Shown: piece after piece, positions 22,337 through 34,315 of the stretch
Layout: the number at the start of each line of letters is the position of its first letter
Numbering within the stretch: position 1 is the first letter of the stretch
From: Spirodela intermedia
Lineage: Eukaryota > Streptophyta > Magnoliopsida > Alismatales > Araceae
Direction of reading: 5' to 3'
Length of the DNA stretch: 64,000 bases
NCBI GenBank assembly: GCA_902729315.2
Contig: LR746275.1
Span: forward strand, 2,946,501 to 3,010,500
The notes under the pieces: generated by a model
Seen by the model: the letters and a program-made list of their open reading frames with translations, nothing else
Told to the model about the DNA's origin: nothing
Databases searched by the model: none
Position numbers and translations under genes: made by a program

Positions 22337-23993
22337 TGATGTGACTTAGTCGTTGTATATCAAATCACGCAAATCTAAAATTTATAAAACTAGAAAATAC
22401 AAAGTTTTGGATATTTAGAAGTATTTCTGAATAAATATATCAATTATAATTTAATAAAACTTTAAAAAAATAGTAGTAATTTTTTAGGTCGATCACAGGG
22501 ATGTATTATACCATCTGATAATTATTTAGAATTTTTCTCAATGAGTAAGAGTTTCTATGAATTTAATACTAGGAAATAAAAAGAAAATATATTTAAAATT
22601 CACGAAAAAGGAAAATAAGGATGCGGACATTAAGATGACGTCAGCACCTGGCAAACACAAATCAGGAAGAAATAGAGTTCCACTTGGTGATTCTTATGTA
22701 AGCGATTACATATGATTTAATTAATTAAATTAAGATCTATAAAAATCGAAAGAATTGTAATTGAACGAAGTATATTTTGGTAAATTAAAATCATAAAAGT
22801 TATCATTAAATGAAGTGTAAAGTAAGTTGAAAGTAGGAAAATAAAGTTTCAGCATTGCGACAACGATGCGTTGGTAATGCACCAGAATCTTGAGCATTCG
22901 GGAGGATTGTCGTGTAGTGTCTATGGCCTCAAAGGCTCTCCTTGCACAAAGATGACGTGGGCAATCTCTAGATCTTCTCGCGAAGTCTAGAGATTAATAA
23001 AATGGGTCGTTGAGTCGTCTCCAGCGGCTGTCACTTGGCGGAGCAGAAAAACGGCAACTTTGTGACTTTCCGACGACTGTCACTCGACAGAGAGGAGCTG
23101 GATAGAGGTGGGGCACGTGTCAGGGAATTTCATCTTCAGGTCCGCGCAGCAAGAGGAGGCTCTTCATCGCATCTGGTACGCTCTCAGGAGGTGGTGACTC
23201 GTCTCCTGGCAGATCGTCCTTTTCCCGACGACGGCTTGTTCGTTGATCAATTAGAGATGCTTTACTTGATTGATTTGCGATCCTTTTATTGTGAATCGTT
23301 CAATAATTTTAGTAACAATACTCCACGAATCATGTTGACAAGATTTTTGTTGATGATCTAGTGATTTTGATTGTTTAATCTTTCACCGGCGATCTACAAG
23401 AAAGTCATGATAATCAGATAAAAAAAAATGAGTTTTGACTCTAAGAGGATTCAAACCCACGCCGGTTGTCTGCCCCTTCTAAGGAAGGTGTGACATGGGT
23501 TTAGTTCCACATTGGTTGTGCACCAAGTTTTCAAGAAATATATAGTAATGTTATATTTTTAAGGAAGTTCCTTCTCTCACGTGTACGACCACTCCTTGCC
23601 CCACAGCCGGTTGGCCACCGATGACGTGAGGGGAGTGGCGGACACATGCCCCTATTAGTCCAAGCCACTTGAGCCCCTGCTCGCAACTACTTCCTAACTG
23701 AGCTTCCGACCTGCTTGTGGGCCCAACTAGCCAGCAGGTCCCCCTCATTTTGTCTTATTTTTATTTTTTATTTCTTTTTCTTCATTTATCTTTATTTCTT
23801 TTTCTTCATTTATCTCAAAAGTAAGACTATAAAAAACACATAAATTCATATAAAATCATATAATTACCCAAAAATTCACATTAATTAACTGAAAATCACT
23901 TTTCATACTTTAACACAAATATAAGTCTATTTATCATGAGTTAAGACTAAAACTTTTTACTAATTATTAACTCATGATAATGAAGACTTATCA
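22337..23993 (-). repeat. LTR of the Athila-like family (copy 1)
   Basis: About 1657 bp, reading TGATGTGACTTAGTCG... to ...GAAGACTTATCA on the plus strand. The same sequence recurs at 51263-53016, 55048-56908, 59435-60884, 60885-61186 plus 62831-63749, and inverted at 61187-62825 and 63750 onward. It ends in a ~24-bp imperfect inverted repeat that can form a hairpin. Confidence 0.88.
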
Positions 23994-26760
23994 ACTACTC
24001 AATTAAACTTTTTATCCCTTCTTGGTAGCCCTTTCTACTTTTATTTATTTGAATTTTCTCTAATTTATGGAAAGGCTTTTTTGATTCATTCATTCTTAAA
24101 TAGTTAATAAGATAATATTTTGTATTATTTCTTCAATATCCCTTTCTTTACTTTTGTTTTATTTATGTAGTGCAATAAAACTATTTGATTCTTTCATTGA
24201 TATGAAGCTATAACTTTTTAAACTATTAAATTATTATACTTGTAGTTGTTTATATTATCAAGTTAGTTTTGTTGAAAATATTATTTATCTTATATTAACA
24301 TGAGGGTGATTTAGTGTTATTAGTATACTATGATCCATGGTGTAAAATCCTTGCACTTAGATGTGTAGCTCAATATATATCAATCTTAATATGTCAATAT
24401 ATGAGAAATTATATTATATATTAAATAAGCATATCGAATAGAATATTTTTGTACATAAATATTAGCTTATGCAATGTAACTTCTTATATAGTGACAAAAT
24501 AAAATTGATATGCTAAATTATTTTGTGACATAATGTCTCATATAAAAAATGTTAACCTTGGTAAATGATTATTCTAAAATGAAACTTCTTATCAACTATA
24601 ATTTCAATCTTAATAGACTCTATTATTTCACAATGTTCCTTATTTACTAAAAAGTATTCCACTATTACACATCAGTTTTCATATATTAACATATTATCAT
24701 TATAATATCTTATATTAAAAAAAACATTTGATGTGCTGCATCATTATGCAATATAATATTTCATATGATTGTCGGTTTAAAAGATGTACAAAGAACTAGA
24801 ACAAGGTGAATTGGTTTGCTTGAGCATCACACTAATTAAGTCTACTCACCTTCTACAAAAATAAGTGAAGAAAATGTTATGAAGGGGTTTTTGTTAAAAA
24901 AAGTTATCACACAACCCTTGCATGATGCCTTTCTCACTATGAGTATAAACTCTCTAGCTAAGTGACTTGACTCATGATTCTACTAACTTCTTGAAGATAG
25001 AAAGATAGACTCTAAGTCTTGAAATAATTTTTTAACAAAAACCTATTAGAAACTGTGCCTTTCTAAGGGTTATATAAATATTTGGAAAATTTTCTTAGAA
25101 ACTTGTAGCATGATTTTTTAGTATAATTTTTTTTTTTTCACACATGTCTATTTTCCATCATCAAAACTATTAATGCTTCAAAAATCAACAATTTTGACCT
25201 ATGAACCTTGATATGCTCTATTATTCTACAACATAAACTTCATATACTGAAATGTGAGGCTTTATACAATGTGGTTTATTTACTCCTCCTTGGTATTTTA
25301 ATGTTTTTATTATGTTGGGATTGTAGGTTTTTGGTCTCTTTCCTCAATTGTTTTGATATGCTTACAAGGGAGTGCTCTTAGCTCAGCATGATTACCTAAT
25401 AGTACTTGGTGCAAGAAATGTAACCTAAGATTAAACCCCTCATTTCTATATGTTAATTTTGTTTTGTTGTGTCAATTGAGTCATAGTAGTTGATGGGGAA
25501 GAAAGAAAAGAATGAACATCTTTTTGGGAAACATTAGAATAATACACCTATAGGGCTGTCCCCAAAAATGCCTTTTAGTTTTATAAAATCTATACCTATC
25601 ATGTAGTCTATTACATAATTTCATATGCCTTGTAAATGCTCCTAAATGGAGAATTATCTAAAGTTTTTGATTACTTTCAAATTTATGTAAGCTTTCCTAG
25701 AGGTTAGTAGCTATAAGTAAAATAAATATTTTGTTGACTGAACTAACTTGAGATGACTTTTTTGTCATTATAATTTTCTATCAACTTCAAAACCAATTTG
25801 AGGTTCTAAAACTTATTTGAAGACCTAATAGATTCTTACCCACATGGAAAATCCACACGACCAGTTTTATGTTGATTCATAGTTCTAATTAAATTTGCTT
25901 ATACCTTGAGCATTTAATAATATAGATAAATTTAAACTTCTAATGATTTTAACTGAAGGGTCAATAGTCATATATGATGCACAACATAGAAACATTGTCT
26001 AGAACTTCTATGAATTATAATTTTAAAAATATTGTTTGGTGTTTAGTCGTCATATCTCTTGATTTTCATGATCTTAGTGGCCATATTCCAATAGTAGAGG
26101 CTGCAACACCACAATGGATTCCAACCCGTTAGGATATCCATAAGCCCACTAATGGGTAAGTGCATGATCCCTCTTACAACTTGATTCAGTCTTAAGTATG
26201 CATGCACATGACTGAATGCAAAGGCATTATTATATTGACAAGTGGCTGACTAGTGTATCAATCAATAGACATCATATGAGGTGAATTCAAAGGATGTTGT
26301 TTTGACATGAACACTTCTGTGTATGTTTATTGACAAAAGAAAGATCATAACATCATTTTGACACCTCTCTCACTTCAACATTTGACCTTCATCTTCAATG
26401 TAAACCTGCATTCACTCTCTCCCTCCTTTTCTCCAATAGACTTATGTAGGACGAGGTGGAAAGAGGGTGATTTTATGGGATAGCTGGCGTTCATTCAAAA
26501 CTTTGATGCTTTTATGACTTTTTCACGTTTAATCGGGCTTCATTCAGCTATTGGGCAGCTATATGAAAATAGGTGAGTCAGATCTCGTAAATGAGCTAAT
26601 AATGGGAACCACAAAGGAGAGGCTCGTAAATGGGTTAGTTTAGAATAAAATGATTAACCGAATTAAGAGCATATGGTGACCCATATTTTGGAGAGGCTGA
26701 TTCTAACCAACTTTTGAACATATTTGTTTTACTTTCCAACGAGAAGTAATTAGTATCAGT
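23994..26760. other. AT-rich intergenic DNA
   Basis: No domain-bearing frame, RNA gene or transposon motif was recognised in this stretch of about 2.8 kb. Confidence 0.5.
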
Positions 26761-26768
26761 TTGCCAAA

Positions 26769-27011
26769 CAGCTGGATATAACTGATCCTGTCCAGTTTGA
26801 CTTTCAGACATTACTTTCAATCGATTGACTAGCATTAATAGAGATTGGTAGGTTCACAGTCTACGAAGAAATATAACGTAGGAGCGGGCCAACAGCTGCA
26901 TATCGCTCATCCAATTTGACTTTCAGACATTAATTTCATGAGGTTGACTAGTATTAATAAAGATTTCTGGGTTCATAGTCTAGGAAGAAATGTAACGTAG
27001 GAGCGGGCCAG
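26769..27011. repeat. Tandem duplication, ~124-bp unit
   Basis: Units 26769-26892 and 26893-27011 share TTTGACTTTCAGACATTA, GTTCAYAGTCTA and AACGTAGGAGCGGGCCA at the same spacing, with scattered substitutions. Confidence 0.85.
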
Positions 27012-27024
27012 GCTAGGCAGCAAA

Positions 27025-27140
27025 CTTGATTTGCGTTTGATAGTGAGAAGGGGGCCTACTCAATAGTGAGATCTGACCAGGATAGCAGCTCTACATCTTG
27101 ATTTGCGTTTGACAGTTGCGAAGGGGGCCTACTCAATTAA
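27025..27140. repeat. Tandem duplication, 72-bp period
   Basis: CTTGATTTGCGTTTGA followed by AAGGGGGCCTACTCAAT occurs at 27025 and again at 27097. The second copy is partial. It sits directly after the 124-bp duplication. Confidence 0.75.
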
Positions 27141-27149
27141 ATACTCATG

Positions 27150-28190
27150 TGCACAATGTATTTTGATGGTTACGGTTATGGGGCAAGTAATGCCTTCCTG
27201 AACTCCCCTCCTCCTTCCCCCTCCTCCTCTCTCTCTCTCTCGCTTGCTAATTAGTTCTTATGGACAGCCGGGTCAGACATGGACTCAACAGGGACCTAAC
27301 CTAGAGAACATTTTTTTTCGCTTTTGCTGGGCCCCGTAGAAGAAGCCCAGGACAGGGCTGGGTAAGGTGAGGCTTGGGCCGACCCATCAACCCTATTTAC
27401 GTTGAACCTAATACTCTCATTTCTTGTCATTTGTGATTTGAGATGACTTGAGCGGACCATTATCGGGACGCGCGGAATCGTTCGCATATAGGTTGAATCG
27501 GAGACACATGGAACAGCACCACTTGAGAGACATGGAAGTCGATCCAGATCCTCTTTCCTCGGGGAAGCTAACTGGAGTTGTTGAAGGTCCATCACGGGCT
27601 TTGATTGCTCACTGGCCTCTCTACCCTCCTACAGACCAATTGAATGCGGCGGTCCCTACGCGCGCTTGCCGGACTGGAAGAGACGTGTTCCTATCCGGCC
27701 GATCGTCGGTGAGAGGGGAGGGAGCGGCCTTCTGTGGTCCTCTGGGTGGCATGCGAGTCGCCTACGGCTCCATGTCGAGGCCGGTGAGATTCACAATTTG
27801 CCCTGGGAGCCTTAATGGTAGGTGTTCGAACCGTTCGGACGGCAGAATATATTTTAATAGTGAGAAGAAAACCTCGTCGACAATGCGGTCTCCTCGACTC
27901 GGATTGGTATGGTAACTGAAAGATCGGTGAACCTTGCAGAAGCGAGAGAGAGAGAGAGAGAGAGAAAGAGAACACCGGTGTCAAGTCTAAGTTGTAGCCC
28001 ACGGGCACCTCGTTCTTACCGCGAACAATGAACAAACCGTACTCGCTTACTAGACTAGGTGGGCTGTTGATCGCATCGCTCGCGAGCAGACACTTCGTCA
28101 CAATAATTCGTCTGTTCCATCACCCAACTACTATCTTTCCTTTCCTTAAATGCCATGCCCACACCTGTCCTCGCCGACGGCGAGGTACGC
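27150..28190. other. Upstream region of the plus-strand nsLTP gene; no gene recognised
   Basis: Moderately GC-rich, with a CT tract near 27225-27242 and a GA tract near 27945-27966. Open frames on both strands (27296-27595 minus, 27448-27915 plus) have no recognisable domains. It probably includes nsLTP promoter sequence. Confidence 0.4.
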
Positions 28191-28199
28191 AGCCAACCC

Positions 28200-28207
28200 T
28201 ATATAAA
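28200..28207 (+). promoter_or_regulatory. TATA box of the plus-strand nsLTP gene
   Basis: TATATAAA lies 67 bases before the start codon, the expected place for a short-leader plant gene. Confidence 0.75.
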
Positions 28208-28273
28208 GACCCCACTTGTGGCTTCTCCACCTCGACGAAGTAGAGCCAGAAGAAAGAAGGCTAAGGGTGACCC

Positions 28274-28741
28274 ATGGCCGCCAACAGGGTTTCCGTGCTC
28301 ACTACTGCCGTGCTTCTGTGCCTCCTCGTGGCAGCGCCTTTCGCGAACGCCGCTGTGGCCTGCCCGAGAGTGACCATGATGATACTCCCCTGCGTCAACT
28401 ACGTCCGCGGCAAGGGCCCGCTCACGTTTTCCTGCTGCAACGGCGTGAGGACTCTCAACGATCAGGCCCAGACGACCTCAGACCGCCGTGCCACCTGCAA
28501 TTGCCTGAAGAGCAACGCGGGGAAGATCCCCGGGGTCAACCCGACCCTGACCTTGGGTCTCCCCAGCAGGTGCGGCGTCAGCGTCCCCTACCCCATCAGC
28601 ACCACAACTGACTGCTCCAAGTACGTCTCTCTCTCTCTCTGTCAGCTGACCTATGAAACGCCGATTCTTGTGGCAACGGTGGCTAACATATGATTCCCAC
28701 TTTCGTGGGTTTGGCCTTCTTCCTTCTGCAGGGTTAGATGA
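28274..28741 (+). CDS. Type 1 non-specific lipid transfer protein (nsLTP1)
   Basis: Exon 1 is 28274-28620 and exon 2 is 28732-28741. The 111-bp GT-AG intron (AA|GTACGT...CTGCAG|GG) is in phase 2. The spliced protein has 118 residues ending DCSKVR; reading through the intron would give a false longer tail. Residues 1-26 are a signal peptide (...PFANA). The mature 92 residues hold the eight-cysteine pattern C-x9-C-x13-CC-x19-CxC-x22-C-x13-C, with the TTSDR and PYPIS lipid-pocket motifs. nsLTPs bind fatty acids and phospholipids in the apoplast, with roles in cuticle formation, defence and signalling. An AATAAA signal at 28804-28809 lies 62 bases after the stop. It is clearly diverged from the two minus-strand copies. 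Confidence 0.95.
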
Positions 28742-28803
28742 AGGCCCGCTGGAGCTCGTCTGCAGTGAAATTTCATTTACTTTGAGCTCCTGGATGATAA
28801 GAG

Positions 28804-28809
28804 AATAAA
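28804..28809 (+). terminator. Polyadenylation signal of the plus-strand nsLTP gene
   Basis: Canonical AATAAA lies 62 bases after the TGA stop. Confidence 0.65.
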
Positions 28810-28842
28810 GATGGGCGCCGTGTCTCTGCACAACGCACTTGT

Positions 28843-28846
<4 letters not shown>

Positions 28847-28878
<32 letters not shown>
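28847..28878. repeat. (TC)n microsatellite
   Basis: Dinucleotide run of about 30 bases just downstream of the nsLTP polyadenylation signal. Confidence 0.9.
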
Positions 28879-28882
<4 letters not shown>

Positions 28883-28899
28883 GACTCTGTTTCTCTCCG

Positions 28900-31800
28900 T
28901 GAAATGTCATCTCTGTTTCATTTCTTCAGAATATTATTCTCCTTGTGATCGTCTTATCTTAGATGAAGGATCTAACCTCGTGCCCCTCAAGTCTAGCCAT
29001 GTACCCAACATACACTAGCTCAGAATAAACACGTTTTATGTATAGTCTGGAATTCAGTATCCTAATTACGCCTGAAATTATGGCCAATGGTCTTCGTAAG
29101 AATCAGTTTAATGCGTACAAGAAGAAACACGTTAATGGTAAGATTTTATCGGTCAATGTAGGTGGATAGGGGCAGTCGTGGATCCGTTCCAAGGAAAACT
29201 CTGATCTTGATAGCACCAATTTCACTTAGCTCACCTTTTGCAAGAAATGACCTTTTCAAGCAGCATCAAACTTTTCTTTTTAGGAATATGTCGCTTTTTG
29301 GTTATCATAATGAGTTAATATCCTTCCAAGCAGCATCAAGGGAGTGTAGTCATGACGAATGATGAAAACTTTCGATCTCAACATGATTGAGAATTGCTAA
29401 TTGAGGTAGCCACTGAAGAGATTGACATACTGTTGAAGAGTATGAAGCGGGCCAAGTGAGACAGCCTGGCTGAGAGCTAAATTAATGAGAAGTTGGAGAT
29501 GACCGACAAGACTATTCTAAGGTCGTCCTATCTAGGTGTATCTACACCTTAGATCAACCAACATAGTAAATATTGGTTGTGGGGCATCTTCACATGCGGC
29601 ATGTGTGGACCTGAAAAATGACTCATTTATGTGAATCTGATCTTGCGGAACTAGGCTCATGTCTGCTTATTGGCTGTAGACCTTTTCTATCTAATGTGGG
29701 TCGTCCTAGATGGTTAATTGAGTCCATTACACAAAAAAAGCCTCTCTTTATTAGTTAAGGTTCCGAAAAATAGGAGAGATAGAGAGCTTATAAGTAGTTG
29801 TTGTTGTGTGTGCAAAGAGATGGCATACATACAGCTCCCTATTTAAAATGGGAAGGTTTCTCACTAAGATGACCACATGATGCAAATGGCATAAATATCC
29901 TTAGTTAAAATTCTACTTTATTAGTATCATTTCTTGGACCTTTTGTTAAAATACTATGAACTCAGATCCACATATCTATTGTAGATTTGGGACGATAATT
30001 CTCCACAAATCTCAATTATCTCATACTTAAGAGACTGATCATTCTCTCTGCACCACATCACGAGTAGCCTTGCGCTTGTCACCCTAATCACACCGTTTTG
30101 TGCTGCAACACCCTCACTGCATCACAGCTATTAGATATGTACCATTGTGAGTACAATCCTCACCCAACCATTTTGCATTCTCTAGTGAGTTCCATTAACC
30201 TCCTCACTCATGATGTCATAACTCCCACTTGATGAGCGTAATGCCAACTCACTCTCACTACCTGAGAGATGTTCCAATGCAGATTGCAAATGCGCACTTT
30301 TCATGGGGTTTCTTGTGCCTAATACTCCTCTATACTGCTTAAGTGTATTACACCATTTGCATACGACATTCCATACGATTTTTTGTGCTTGTACTATTCT
30401 ACATGGTTTCTTATGTTGAAGTTGGTTGTGCAGCACCAACACACACTCCACATACACTTTCACACAATTTCCCATGCCAACGTTGATTGATAATGCACGC
30501 CCCTATGTACAATCTAAACAAAGGTGATTCTCATATCAGCATTGATCCATGACATACCAAAGCACATCAAAGCATTTCATACCAATGAACGGGGTGATTC
30601 ATGGGAAACCAAAACACCAAAATATATCATTATGTGTAGTACAAAAGGAATGACAATGTGCTACACCAATACACAATTCATGCATGTAATATGAACAAGG
30701 GATTCCCATGGTAAGGTTGATATGTACTACTTTAAAGCCTGCTATTGTGTGCTGTCCAAATGGGTGTTTTCTTTATGCTGATATGCATTATTCCAGAATA
30801 GGCCTGTACAGTACAAACAAAGAATCTCTTTGTACCAAAATTGATACATGACATTCCAAAGCACATGCTATGTGCAGTCCAAATAAGGTTTCTCTTTGTA
30901 TGTATTGAGTTATTGATTAACTCACTATGCTTTTTCTAATTTTTAGACATTAATATGAAATCATGAAATTAATAAGATGTGATGTAAACTTAATTAGAGA
31001 TTGATATATTAGATGAGATTATTTCAGCAAATAATTAATATATAGATCATAGAAATATCCTTTTATATTTCAAATTCTCATTAGGGATATAATTATTATG
31101 CTGTGTTGTCATAAGGACAATAGAAGTATGTGTGAGGTAAATATGTTATCATCTTATGTGTAAGTTTTAATATTTGAGTTTTTTGTAACAAATGACTTCA
31201 CTAGTACAATCATATTTCTAACCAATAAAAATGTATTTGAATGATGAGTCACATGAAATAAATTTTATTTCAAAATGTTGTTTTTTTATTGATTTTATAA
31301 GATTACTCATTTAATGTATTCTCGTAGGGGCAAAAATGTCTATAAGCTTGACCCTTTCTACTAAAAAAATTTTGATCTCAAAAAGTATATCACATATATA
31401 GGCGTGAAAATCAATAGAAAGTTAATCCAAAGTGTAATCCAGAGCTGAAAACCGTTCATAAAAAAAAATATTTTTTCATTTCTTATGGTCATTTTTCTAT
31501 ATTTTCTAGAATCTGCATGCAGCCCATAAGGCCCACTTAAACCAAACATTTGACCTGATAAAGGCTAAAAGAGGGCAATCTTGTCTGCCCATAAAAGGAG
31601 CATTTCACCCAAGTAAGGGCAAGGGAAAAAAAATATGAATTTTAGATGATGGTTGTTTCAATGAATATTACTCATCTTTGTCAACTCTTCTCAAGTCTTC
31701 ACGATCTACAGGCAAAGTCTGATCATTTCAAGAGAGTTGTGGACACCATTCCAAGTCTTGAGCACTTCCTCCCACAGTCCAATACCTTTCAAGTTCTTCA

Positions 31801-33690
31801 TCTACTATTAATGCACCAAAATGCTATTTGAATTTGAAGGCTGTGATAAAATAGTTCTCCATTTTTCTTTATTTTTATTTAATCTATGATATGATATTTG
31901 TAGTGTGTCATCAACATAATCACATAGTCTGTTGAGGCACATGTGGTGTGCATGTAATGAGAAAAGTTAAGAACCTAAAGATTATTGAGTTAGAGTTTTA
32001 AGTTGAGTGGTCATAGACTCATAAAGCCTAGGAATGTGAGGGGTTCTTGATCCTTGTAAGCTCAAGTGTATTCCAATGGTGGAATAATAGGCTAAAAGTA
32101 AATGTTTGCTAAAAGAGTTTGATCAAAGTACTAAAATTAACTGTACACCATCTCTTCTTAATTTGTTTATATTTATATATTAATATAGAGATATTAATAT
32201 ATAAAATAAAGTGAAAGAAAAATGATTCTACTTAATTAAAGGAAAAATTAAAATCAATTTACCTTACTGCGTACACTACTTTGATGTATGATGTCTACTT
32301 ATGTTGTGCACCAGATAAAGTTGTCATTACACTTGGCACTGTTCCTACATAGTCTTTTGTGCTCTTGTCATTTTTATACGGTCCTCAATGTCTATGATCA
32401 TAATTGTATGATCCTATGTTGATGTTATCTACACAGCTTAATATGTTGGCACTATCTACAATACTCCATGTGTTAGCAATATCTACAAGACCATATGCTG
32501 ACACTATCTACAAAATCCTAGTGACCACTATTAGTACACCTTGTCACAACTGTGCCATCCTTCCAAGTTGTGAACTATCATGTTAGAGCCTCCACTACTC
32601 AAGTGTATTATGTTACTTCTGCACTATGTCATCATGTGCCTTATGTGTATTCTGTCCAAGATCTTTAGTGCATCTTAACTTGATGGTGCCATCTACTCAG
32701 GTTAAGTGTTCATAGAGACAAGCCTTTGTTAGGTTATGTGTTCATAGAGACAAGCCTTTGTTACTTGTGTGTACCACACTTCATACACTTCCAAGCAGTT
32801 CACCATGTACGATCATTGCACACAACACTTCTTCGTACACTCTACATTATACATAGATGTGACTCCTATGGTGTATGCACTTATTGGCCTTTCTACAATC
32901 ATTTTTACTTGATCATTATATAAATGTCTTCACGTAGGACTATACATGAATGTTCTCATTTAGGTTGTTATGTAAACATCTTGACCTAAGTCATTATGAT
33001 ATATCTTTTAACTCATAATAATGCCTTCTATTATGAGTTAAAAGATATCATTGAAATTCTTAGCAATTCATCAGAGATATACTTACATATCCATCAAATA
33101 TCCATGATGATCATTCTTAAAACTTGGTGTTGATCCTTAGATGACTAAATGAATCAATAGGAGCTGAATTGTTTCTTAATTTTTGTTATGATTAAATATA
33201 ATATATTTTAAAAATCTGAATACTTTGATAATTTTCAAATTGGATATATAATATGAGATAAATCAGGAATAATTATTAAAGACATTATTTTAGAGTAGTT
33301 TGGGTAAACTCATTTGAACTACATCTACCTATAGTGAATCTATCTTTGGTTCATATTAATAATTATTCATATCACTGATGTGGGACTAAGAAGAGGATAG
33401 AGACTATCCAAAATGGGGTTCTCTTAATCTTTAGGAAATTTAAGAAGTGGCTAGAAATTAGATTTAGATCAAATTCCAAAGAAAAGATTTAAGTTAAGAG
33501 GAGATTAATCTCACAGTTCAGATGAGAGGATCATTTAATTACTCTTTAGGAGGCTTAATTCAAGAAATCAGAGATGATTAGAACCGTGTTTAAGATCACC
33601 AAGATGTAGAGAGTGGCTATCCTATAGATCACAAAGTTTTAAGAGTAACGACTTTTGAATAGACCAAATTGTATGATAGGAGAAGGTTCA
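28900..33690. other. AT-rich intergenic DNA with minor local repeats
   Basis: No gene recognised. Small features: degenerate ~35-bp repeats around CACTATCTACA at 32430-32520, and a 33-bp tandem duplication (GTTCATAGAGACAAGCC) at about 32705-32765. Short frames at 29162, 30182 (minus), 31646 and 32404 have no motifs. Confidence 0.5.
33001..33048. repeat. Perfect 20-bp inverted repeat (hairpin)
   Basis: Arms 33001-33020 (ATATCTTTTAACTCATAATA) and 33029-33048 are exact reverse complements with an 8-base loop. The arms extend a few bases further with a 2-base bulge. It could be a MITE remnant or a scrap of the Athila-like LTR terminal hairpin, which shares TTAACTCATAATAATG. Confidence 0.8.
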
Positions 33691-33839
33691 ATGTACCTTA
33701 GTCAATGGAAGACCTTGAAGATCCTTGAATTTGAAGAAGCACAAGTTTTAAGGTTGCAGCAGCCGGAGAGAGAAAAGACCGTGAATAAATATATGAGTAA
33801 TTTGGAGAGCAGGAGGTATGAATGGATAAATAATAAATA

Positions 33840-34224
33840 AACGGGCGGAGAGAGAAAGTGGTGAAATGAGAAGGCGTCGACGGAGGAGAGAGAAAAAAGG
33901 GGGGGCGGGGCGTCGGCGGGAGAGAGAAAAAGGGGGGCGACGGGTGGACGGCGAGGAAGCGGAACGGCGGCGAGGAGGCGGAATGGTGGCGGCAATGTGG
34001 ACGGCGAGGCGGACGGCGAGGAGGCGGATCGTGGCGACGGTGGGAGAAGAGATAGAAGAGATAGAGATAGAGGGAACGAAGGGGTAAGAGATTCCGGCGG
34101 AGGATAAGTAGCGTAGAAAGAGGTAAGACGAAGGGAGAGAACGGGACGGAGAGGGAGAGAATGAGAGAGAAAGGGAGAGGCGGAAAATAGAGAGGGAGAG
34201 GAGGTGAGAGAGAGAAGAACGAAC

Positions 34225-34255
<31 letters not shown>

Positions 34256-34315
34256 CGAGAGAAGAATTGGAGAGAATGAGAGAGAGAATAGGAGAGAGAG
34301 AGAGAGAGAGAAAGA
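33840..34315. repeat. Purine-rich low-complexity block with (GA)n tracts
   Basis: The plus strand is almost all G and A, with CGGCG units at 33860-34050 and pure GA runs at 34232-34255 and 34291-34310. The Arg/Glu-rich and Ser/Leu/Phe-rich long frames here follow from this composition and are not credible genes. Confidence 0.8.

Larger units (their letters stand above)
18372..23993 (-). mobile_element. Athila-like Ty3/gypsy remnant with one LTR
   Basis: Minus-oriented. From the right: an LTR (22337-23993), a decayed tRNA-Asp-type primer site, gag (about 20900-22030), a decayed middle, and RT (18588-19350). The RT order of motifs (IDYRNLNS, CFLDGYSGYN, TTFTCPFGTF, MPFGVCNAPTTFQRC, GRSFLGHAGYYRNFI-like) is that of the Athila/Tat lineage. 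The left end stops against the neighbouring gypsy element, and the far (3') LTR is absent apart from a possible ~30-bp scrap at 18494. Confidence 0.85.

Noticed and set aside
28621-28693. C-terminal extension of the plus-strand nsLTP read through the intron
   Set aside because: The extension contains no nsLTP sequence; GT-AG splicing gives the family-typical end DCSKVR.
28478-28831. Antisense frame over the plus-strand nsLTP gene
   Set aside because: Shadow of a strong GC-rich coding exon; no motif.
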